NCBI GenBank assembly: GCA_029068665.1
Contig: JAIECC010000446.1
Coordinates: 1 to 11,941, forward strand
Origin: Lachnospiraceae bacterium
GTDB taxonomy: Bacteria; Bacillota; Clostridia; Lachnospirales; Lachnospiraceae
Direction of reading: 5' to 3'
Length of the DNA stretch: 11,941 nucleotides
Part shown: in pieces, positions 7,531 through 11,941 of the stretch
Position numbering within the stretch: the stretch's first letter is position 1
Layout: the number at the start of each line of letters is the position of its first letter
Notes under the pieces: generated by a model
The model's input: the letters and a program-made list of their open reading frames with translations, nothing else
Databases searched by the model: none
Told to the model about the DNA's origin: nothing
Position numbers and translations under genes: made by a program

Positions 7531-8706
7531 CTATCCAAATAAGCTCATTAATTTTGCTACAACAAGACCACCACCGGTTCCCACAACATATCCCAACAAT
7601 GCCATGATGATACCTACCGGTACCAAAGCACTGGAATAGCTTCCTGCAAGCACTGGTGCTGTAGCCGTACCACCGATGTTGGCAAGTGATGCTACACAGC
7701 AGGTGAAGATATCCATCTTTAACAGCTTTGCCAAAATTATCATAATCGCAACATGGAATACCAGAATAAACAAGCCTGACAACAGCCACAAAGGTGCATT
7801 ACCCATACTTGCAAGGTCTGCACGGGATGCAATAAGGGCGACAACAATATACAAAAGCACATTGGAAATCTCTTCCGTTCCCTTCAATTTTCCAAATGGT
7901 GTCAGTGCCATAACTACTCCGGCAACTGTCACAATAAGTACGGTCCATGTAGCCTTATCAAAGAATGACAGATAACCACTAATCATTACACCTAACTCCT
8001 GACTCACCGCTGATACCAGCAGACCGGAGCCCAGCAAAATAGCAATATTCTGCCATGTCAAAGGGTTCTTATTCGCCTTTGCCTCTTCCTCCAAAGCAGC
8101 ACCAACCTCATCTATTAAATGGGTATCTGCCTTCGTCCATTTGTTAAACTTATCCGCACGTCCGATTGCCCATAAAAGAAACATAACATAGAGCGTGGCA
8201 CAGATAGAATCCATAACCAGTGCATATGCCATGCTGGCTTCATCTACATCCAAAGCCGCCTGAATTGCCAGCATATTTCCACTGCCGCCCATCCAGCTTC
8301 CACATAATGAACCCAATGCCTTCCATGCACCTTCACCCAGCGTACCGTGGAAAATAGCATAAGAAAGTACAAAGCCTACACCGATGGAAATAGTTGCCGC
8401 AAAAAACCCGATTAACATTTTCGGTCCCAGTTTGATGATTTTCTTTAAGTCACAGCGCAAAAGCATAATAAACAGCATCGCATAAAGCAGCGGGTTCTTC
8501 ATGGTATCATATGCCTTGGCAGTAGCCTCCAAATCCCACAAACGAACGGTACATAAAATCATCAGTCCTAAATAAATCAATACAATAGGCGGTGCAAAAT
8601 TAAAAAACACCTTTGCCTTTGGTCCTTTAAAAATCTTTGGCAGATTAATTAATATAGCAGCAATAAAAACCAAAGCTGCAATATACATAAATCCATTTTG
8701 AATCAT
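7531..8706 (-). CDS. DUF819 family integral membrane protein, probable transporter
   Basis: A 391-aa multi-pass membrane protein of the DUF819 family (B. subtilis YjcL-like). I see about 10 hydrophobic segments across residues 5-385 and a charged loop at 183-215 (EEEAKANK). Two glycine-rich motifs stand out: GSWMGGSGNMLA (136-147) and ANIGGTATAPVLAGSY (342-357). Their placement in the two halves suggests an inverted-repeat transporter fold with two re-entrant, substrate-facing loops. The family's substrate was not known to me. The gene lies 34 bases downstream of pepD and is read with it, so a peptide or amino acid is a sensible guess. The ATG at 8706 has an AGGAGG site nine bases upstream; translation ends at TAG (7533-7531). 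Confidence 0.88.
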   Translation of the reverse strand: MIQNGFMYIAALVFIAAILINLPKIFKGPKAKVFFNFAPPIVLIYLGLMILCTVRLWDLEATAKAYDTMKNPLLYAMLFIMLLRCDLKKIIKLGPKMLIGFFAATISIGVGFVLSYAIFHGTLGEGAWKALGSLCGSWMGGSGNMLAIQAALDVDEASMAYALVMDSICATLYVMFLLWAIGRADKFNKWTKADTHLIDEVGAALEEEAKANKNPLTWQNIAILLGSGLLVSAVSQELGVMISGYLSFFDKATWTVLIVTVAGVVMALTPFGKLKGTEEISNVLLYIVVALIASRADLASMGNAPLWLLSGLFILVFHVAIMIILAKLLKMDIFTCCVASLANIGGTATAPVLAGSYSSALVPVGIIMALLGYVVGTGGGLVVAKLMSLFG

Positions 8707-8740
8707 AAATGTAATCCTCCTATTTATTCTCTTGTTTCTG

Positions 8741-10192
8741 TCATCGCAGGTTCTCCAATACCTTCAACAGATACTCCCAGCTTCTCTGCACTGATGCAAT
8801 ATCCATACTCTCCTTGGGCGTATGCACATTTGACAATGTAGGTCCAAAGGAAATCATATCTATATCCGTCATCTTTCCGGCAAGAATACCGCACTCCAGT
8901 CCCGCATGAATTGCCGTCACCTCCGGTGCCTTTTGGTATATCTCTTCAAAGGTGCCAATCATTATCTCACGAAGCCTTGACTTCACCCGGTATTCCCATG
9001 CCGGATAATCAGCCTGCATCGTCACTGTACCGCCAAGATACTCGGTAAACGCGATGACCTTCTCCATTACCAGTTGCTTTCCGCTGGCGGTATTACTGCG
9101 AATCAGATATCTCATAGAAATGTTGCCTTCCTCTGTAGACAAAATACCCAGATTTAATGAAGTCTGCACCATACCCGCAATCTCCGGACTCATTTTCTGC
9201 ATACCGTCAGGTATCTGTTGCAAGGCAAAAATCAAACGTTTCGTACTCTCTTGATTCATACATTGCTCCGGCATATCAGCCGGTTTCGCAGTAATAAGAA
9301 GCTCCGGCTCTGTCGTGGACAACTCCTGATGCATCAGCTTCATAAATTCCGTCACACTGTATTCCAGCATATGTACCTGATTCATCGGCAGACATACTGT
9401 TGCCTCCGCCATCTTGGGAATCGCATTTTCTTTACCACCGCCTGTAACGCTGACCAATGAAAGCGTACATGCCCGATTGGCACTTGCCAGCACATTTCCC
9501 AACAGCTTGATTGCATTTTCCCGATGCTTGTGAATCTCCATACCGGAATGTCCGCCCAAAAGCCCGCTCACCCCGATACGGTATGCACATCTATCCGCCT
9601 TATCCACCTGCTCCATGCAAAAGGGAATATCACATCTGGCTCTGACACCGCCGGCACAACTGACACAAAGCACACCCTCCTCTTCCGAATCAATGTTAAT
9701 CAGTCTCTTTGAGGTAAGGTCACTGACATCCAATGCTCTGGCTCCCAGCATTCCAATTTCCTCATCACTGGTAAGCAATGCCTCAATGGGCGGATGTGGA
9801 ATGGTATCTGATGCAAGAATCGCCAGAATATAAGCCACCGCAATCCCATCATCGCCTCCCAGAGTGGTTCCTCTTGCCCATACCTTAACACCATCCGTAC
9901 AGACCTCTAACCCCTCTGTTTGCATATCCTTTCCACAGTCTTCATCCTGTTCACAAACCATATCCAGATGTCCCTGCAAAATCACAGGTTCGCTCTGCTC
10001 ATAGCCCGGTGTCCCATCAGCAAAAATAACTACATTATTTGCCTTGTCTCTCCTTGCTTTAAGCCCATGCTCTTCTGCAAACCCCATGCAAAATTCCGCA
10101 ATACGATCCGTATTTCCTGAACCGTGAGGGATTGAAGCCAGCTTTTGAAAGTAATAAAACACTTCCTTTGGTGATAATTCAGATAATAGCAT
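8741..10192 (-). CDS. pepD: Aminoacyl-histidine dipeptidase (Xaa-His dipeptidase), M20 family
   Basis: A cytosolic di-zinc dipeptidase (483 aa; E. coli PepD is about 485) that splits Xaa-His and other dipeptides, including carnosine-type ones. The M20 active site is complete: H75 and catalytic D77 in GHLDM, bridging D114 in GGDDG, catalytic E144 and metal ligand E145 in SDEEIG, D168 in NIDSEE, and H457 in NVHTP. GLLGGHSG (210-217) and HAGLECG (429-435) are typical PepD signatures; the first marks the lid or dimerisation domain (about 185-395) inserted in the catalytic fold. There is no signal peptide. The ATG at 10192 follows a GGGAG site seven bases upstream. It is the first gene of an operon with the DUF819 transporter, suggesting uptake and hydrolysis of dipeptides. 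Confidence 0.95.
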   Translation of the reverse strand: MLLSELSPKEVFYYFQKLASIPHGSGNTDRIAEFCMGFAEEHGLKARRDKANNVVIFADGTPGYEQSEPVILQGHLDMVCEQDEDCGKDMQTEGLEVCTDGVKVWARGTTLGGDDGIAVAYILAILASDTIPHPPIEALLTSDEEIGMLGARALDVSDLTSKRLINIDSEEEGVLCVSCAGGVRARCDIPFCMEQVDKADRCAYRIGVSGLLGGHSGMEIHKHRENAIKLLGNVLASANRACTLSLVSVTGGGKENAIPKMAEATVCLPMNQVHMLEYSVTEFMKLMHQELSTTEPELLITAKPADMPEQCMNQESTKRLIFALQQIPDGMQKMSPEIAGMVQTSLNLGILSTEEGNISMRYLIRSNTASGKQLVMEKVIAFTEYLGGTVTMQADYPAWEYRVKSRLREIMIGTFEEIYQKAPEVTAIHAGLECGILAGKMTDIDMISFGPTLSNVHTPKESMDIASVQRSWEYLLKVLENLR

Positions 10193-10224
10193 AATACTTC
10201 TCCCTTTACGACAACACTCTATGT

Positions 10225-10238
10225 TTGAAAGATTTCAA
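10225..10238. promoter_or_regulatory. 14-bp palindrome, candidate operator at the pepD start
   Basis: TTGAAAGATTTCAA is two perfect 6-base arms around GA. It covers roughly +5 to +18 of the predicted pepD transcript, a usual place for a repressor site. It is not a CodY-box orientation. The binding protein is unknown. Confidence 0.4.
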
Positions 10239-10248
10239 CAATACCTAT

Positions 10249-10277
10249 AGTTTACCCTAATTCTAATTTATTGTCAA
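10249..10277 (-). promoter_or_regulatory. Predicted sigma-A promoter of pepD-DUF819
   Basis: On the minus strand, a perfect TTGACA (10277-10272) stands 17 bases from TAAACT (10254-10249), which matches the -10 consensus at four of six positions. The expected leader is about 50 bases. It begins just past the terminator at 10289-10324, which insulates it from the upstream regulators. Confidence 0.65.
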
Positions 10278-10283
10278 AACATT

Positions 10284-10324
10284 AAAAACCCTTGTAAATG
10301 GCATCACAATACCACTTACAAGGG
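10284..10324 (-). terminator. Intrinsic terminator before pepD (repeat copy B)
   Basis: Read on the minus strand, a 13-bp stem (arms 10324-10312 and 10301-10289, with one G-U pair) closes a 10-base loop starting TATTGT, followed by TTTTT (10288-10284). It ends the transcript from the XRE gene at 10461, about 137 bases after its stop, and lies immediately upstream of the pepD promoter. It matches copy A at 7441-7485 in stem and loop. Confidence 0.85.
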
Positions 10325-10429
10325 GCTCATTCATATAACTATCGCCTGATTTTTACATTCTTATCTGCTTTGTGAACTTTATTAAACAAATCTGACAGTC
10401 TGTTCCCAAATCATGCATTATTCGCTACT

Positions 10430-10445
10430 GTTTCCGAATGGAAAC
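10430..10445. other. Short perfect hairpin after the XRE gene stop
   Basis: GTTTCC and GGAAAC form a 6-bp stem around a four-base loop, 15 bases past the stop of the XRE gene at 10461. No U-run follows on either strand, so it is probably an RNA 3' structure or chance rather than a terminator. Confidence 0.3.
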
Positions 10446-10460
10446 TAGGGATTGACCAAT

Positions 10461-10772
10461 CTATTCTGCCAACTTTCTTAAATCCGCCATAATCCGTTCC
10501 AGAATAATTCTCTTTTCCGGTGAAGTAGAATTCGGATTTTCAAGAATTTCAATTTGTGTTCCGATTTTTCCAGATATGATATAATCAGTTGTTGTTTTAT
10601 AATAGGTCCCCAAAATATCTATAATCCAAGCAGAAGGCATTCTTTTTCCCTGTTCCAACTTACGTAAGGTGTCAACGGAAATACTCAAATCCTGTGCAAC
10701 CTCCTGCTGGGTTTTTCTGGCTGCTTCCCGAAGCAGCTTCAAGCGCTTTCCACATTCAATTTTATCGTACAT
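10461..10772 (-). CDS. XRE-family helix-turn-helix regulator (second copy)
   Basis: A 103-aa DNA-binding regulator. A Cro/CI-type HTH spans about residues 8-64, with the HTH core TQQEVAQDLSISVDTLRKLE (21-40) and the following QGKRMP turn typical of the XRE family. The tail (70-103) carries SPEKRIILERIMADLRKL, likely a helix for dimerisation. The start ATG at 10772 is only two bases after the stop of the resolvase-like gene, with a GGAGG site inside that gene's 3' end, so they form an operon. The tail resembles that of the XRE protein at 11251-11568, suggesting paralogues. Likely target: its own operon or the neighbouring one. No toxin partner is evident. Confidence 0.85.
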   Translation of the reverse strand: MYDKIECGKRLKLLREAARKTQQEVAQDLSISVDTLRKLEQGKRMPSAWIIDILGTYYKTTTDYIISGKIGTQIEILENPNSTSPEKRIILERIMADLRKLAE

Positions 10773-10774
10773 AA

Positions 10775-11149
10775 TTAGTATCCCTCCCGTATTTTCAGAG
10801 GGAGCTTCAGTTCTCCCTCATCAACTGTAATAATGCGACCGCCGATTTCTATTATTTTTCCGACTTTTGTATATGCATCAGAGACTCCAATTGAAACGGC
10901 AGCCATATTTGCTATCAAAATACCATCATATTTTTTTGCCTCTATCTCACGGATGATGGCATTCATTTGACGGTTTGCTTCAAACTGTCCAAGACCGCCT
11001 CTATGTATAATCCCTGCAATTTCAATTCTGTTTGCTCTGGCATATTCTTTGATATAGTTCAACTGTCTACGTTCTTTTCCGGCTATCTCCTCCATTTCCC
11101 CATCTACTGAAAGATATACAATACACCGCAATTTGCTCTGTCGTTTCAT
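10775..11149 (-). CDS. Stand-alone degenerate resolvase-like domain protein
   Basis: A 124-aa protein with the outline of a serine-recombinase N-terminal domain: strand-initial IVYLSVD (10-16), RRQLNYIKEYARANRIEI (27-44), a GGLGQFEANRQMNAII stretch (51-66), YDGILIANM (74-82) and IIEIGGRIITVDEG (99-112). The normal YxRVS motif reads YLSVD (12-16), so both the arginine and the catalytic serine are missing. The usual DRLxR arginine motif is replaced by MAAVSIG (82-88). There is no DNA-binding or recombinase domain after it. It is therefore unlikely to cut DNA and may serve as a binding or regulatory partner. ATG at 11149 with a GGAG about nine bases upstream. Operon with the downstream XRE gene. 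The family assignment rests on pattern only. Confidence 0.65.
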   Translation of the reverse strand: MKRQSKLRCIVYLSVDGEMEEIAGKERRQLNYIKEYARANRIEIAGIIHRGGLGQFEANRQMNAIIREIEAKKYDGILIANMAAVSIGVSDAYTKVGKIIEIGGRIITVDEGELKLPLKIREGY

Positions 11150-11185
11150 GACTTGTCACTCCAATCTTCTATCACACTAGAAGTA

Positions 11186-11191
11186 AGTATA
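11186..11191 (-). promoter_or_regulatory. Possible -10 box for the resolvase-like/XRE operon
   Basis: TATACT on the minus strand (five of six consensus matches) lies 37 bases before the ATG at 11149. The region 16-18 bases upstream has no good -35 box, so this could be a weak or activated promoter, or the operon could be read through from the XRE gene upstream, since no terminator is seen between them. Confidence 0.3.
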
Positions 11192-11250
11192 ATTCATTAA
11201 TCATCAAAGGACAGCCACCCTTTCGTATCAGTTTATCCCCCTATTCTGTA

Positions 11251-11568
11251 CTAGTCGATTTCACGGATTATCGCCCTCATAATACGATAAACTTTTTCCT
11301 TCCCGGCTTCACTCAGAGCATCTGTTTGTATTGCTAATTCATTTGCCATACTTTTCTTATCACATATCAGATAATCCAGTGAAACATTAAAGTAATCAGC
11401 CAGTATTACCAATGTATCTATTCTTCCATTTGTTTTTCCCTGTTCAATCGCCCGATAGGTATCTATTTTGAGCCCTACTTCCTGTGCAAGCCTCTCTTGA
11501 GAAATCCCTCGCTCTTTTCTCAATTTACAAAGACGATTTCCTATATTGTTCAAATTATTTATATCCAT
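11251..11568 (-). CDS. XRE-family helix-turn-helix regulator (first copy)
   Basis: A 105-aa DNA-binding regulator. The Cro/CI-type HTH spans about residues 10-67: ISQERLAQEVGLKIDTYRAI (22-41) is the HTH core, then EQGKTNGRIDTL and a helix ending ADYFNVSLDYLI (57-68). This is a standard one-domain XRE fold. The tail (84-105, ALSEAGKEKVYRIMRAIIRE) is likely helical and resembles the tail of the XRE protein at 10461. The ATG at 11568 has an ideal GGAGG seven bases upstream. A 20-base inverted repeat at 11621-11640 could be its own operator. The stop lies 101 bases before the start of the resolvase-like gene, and no clear terminator separates them, so all three genes may share a transcript. Confidence 0.85.
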   Translation of the reverse strand: MDINNLNNIGNRLCKLRKERGISQERLAQEVGLKIDTYRAIEQGKTNGRIDTLVILADYFNVSLDYLICDKKSMANELAIQTDALSEAGKEKVYRIMRAIIREID

Positions 11569-11941
11569 GCAATTTCCTCCAAAATTCTATATTTACTCTT
11601 TTTAGAAATTGGATTTTCATGGATATCTGATCCTATATCCCCAACAGGCTCGTTTCACACACATTCCTTTCCGGGAGTCCGGTAATGAAACAATAGTCAG
11701 GAATCTTTTCTATCCTGTAAAATAAAAGGACCTGAGACAAAGTGCAAAAATCAATTTCGGATTAATGCCCGTGTTTTCAGACCTTTGGTAATTTACAATT
11801 TTGATATTCCGAACCCTGCATATAAAAGTGATGCTGATAGCTCAATCACTATAATTTCGATACAGTCTCGTTTGAATCATGATTTTTCTCTTGCTGTAAT
11901 TGGCTTGTGCTTTGTAGGCACAGGGGACAGAATCATAATTG
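11569..11941. other. Gene-poor stretch upstream of the first XRE gene
   Basis: No convincing gene is seen here. The part near the XRE gene should hold its promoter, but no well-spaced -35/-10 pair is obvious; TATAGA and TAAATA in the last 30 bases before the ribosome site are candidates. There are several dyads: 11621-11640; GTTTCA (11652-11657) with TGAAAC (11686-11691), with CCGG/CCGG inside; AGTGAT (11827-11832) with ATCACT (11845-11850); and AATCATGATT (11875-11884). One plus-strand frame stays open from 11689 to the window end without an ATG. A minus-strand frame is open from the edge to a TGA at 11842 and could be the tail of a gene outside the window. Confidence 0.5.
11621..11640. repeat. 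20-bp inverted repeat, candidate XRE operator
   Basis: The arms GGATATCTGA and TCCTATATCC are inverted copies matching at eight of ten positions (the outer six are perfect). It is centred about 62 bases before the ATG of the first XRE gene, where an autoregulatory operator could lie. Confidence 0.35.

Noticed and set aside
7514..7789. 91-codon minus-strand frame
   Set aside because: It overlaps the DUF819 gene in another frame; the DUF819 frame has the membrane segments and family motifs.
10193..10260. T-box or histidine-responsive leader before pepD
   Set aside because: The leader is only about 50 bases, too short for a T-box, with no terminator between the promoter and pepD.
11196..11220. 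Terminator between the first XRE gene and the resolvase-like gene
   Set aside because: AAAGG and CCTTT can pair on the minus strand with a short loop, but the stem is weak and no U-run follows.
10461..11568. Toxin-antitoxin system or prophage control region
   Set aside because: XRE proteins are common in both, but no toxin-like partner, integrase with catalytic residues or phage structural gene is visible.
1..11941. CRISPR array, tRNA or insertion sequence
   Set aside because: No regularly spaced direct repeats, no tRNA cloverleaf arms or conserved T-loop, and no transposase-like frame or terminal inverted repeats were noticed.

Overview
The window looks like chromosome from a low-GC, motile anaerobic Firmicute, most likely a Lachnospiraceae-type Clostridium relative. 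The grounds are strong GGAGG ribosome sites, AT-rich intergenic DNA, a DUF4317 gene (a family I know mainly from Lachnospiraceae and related Clostridia), a Gram-positive-style chemoreceptor and a BcrA/EcsA-type ABC exporter. This is inferred from gene content and style, not from a marker gene. No rRNA, tRNA, insertion sequence or CRISPR array was seen.

Layout, left to right. (1) 16-2471, minus: a translationally coupled ATPase-permease pair of an ABC-2-like exporter. Its promoter lies back to back with that of (2), a plus-strand DUF4317 gene (2630-3778). A strong bidirectional terminator (3784-3833) separates this gene from the convergent signalling operon. (3) 3857-7256, minus: a soluble PAS-PAS-GGDEF diguanylate cyclase followed 34 bases later by a dCache chemoreceptor, with one good promoter upstream. 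(4) 7531-10192, minus: a Xaa-His dipeptidase (PepD) followed by a DUF819 membrane transporter, with a near-consensus promoter and an adjacent palindrome. (5) 10461-11568, minus: two small XRE-type regulators with similar tails, and between them a stand-alone, catalytically degenerate resolvase-like domain. (6) 11569-11941: 373 bases with no convincing gene.

How the parts may work together. The dipeptidase and transporter probably form a peptide or amino-acid use module. The chemoreceptor next door has a sensor matching most of the amino-acid-binding dCache signature, and it is co-transcribed with an intact cyclase that lacks the usual feedback site. A reasonable inference is a local set of genes for sensing and using amino acids or peptides, with c-di-GMP output. 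The two gene sets have separate promoters, so the functional link is only suggested.

The most unusual items are: the operon of a dead resolvase domain and an XRE regulator; two intrinsic terminators with matching stem and loop sequences that bracket the pepD-DUF819 unit; a candidate operator at the pepD start site; and inverted repeats upstream of the first XRE gene. None amounts to a demonstrated new system from sequence alone.
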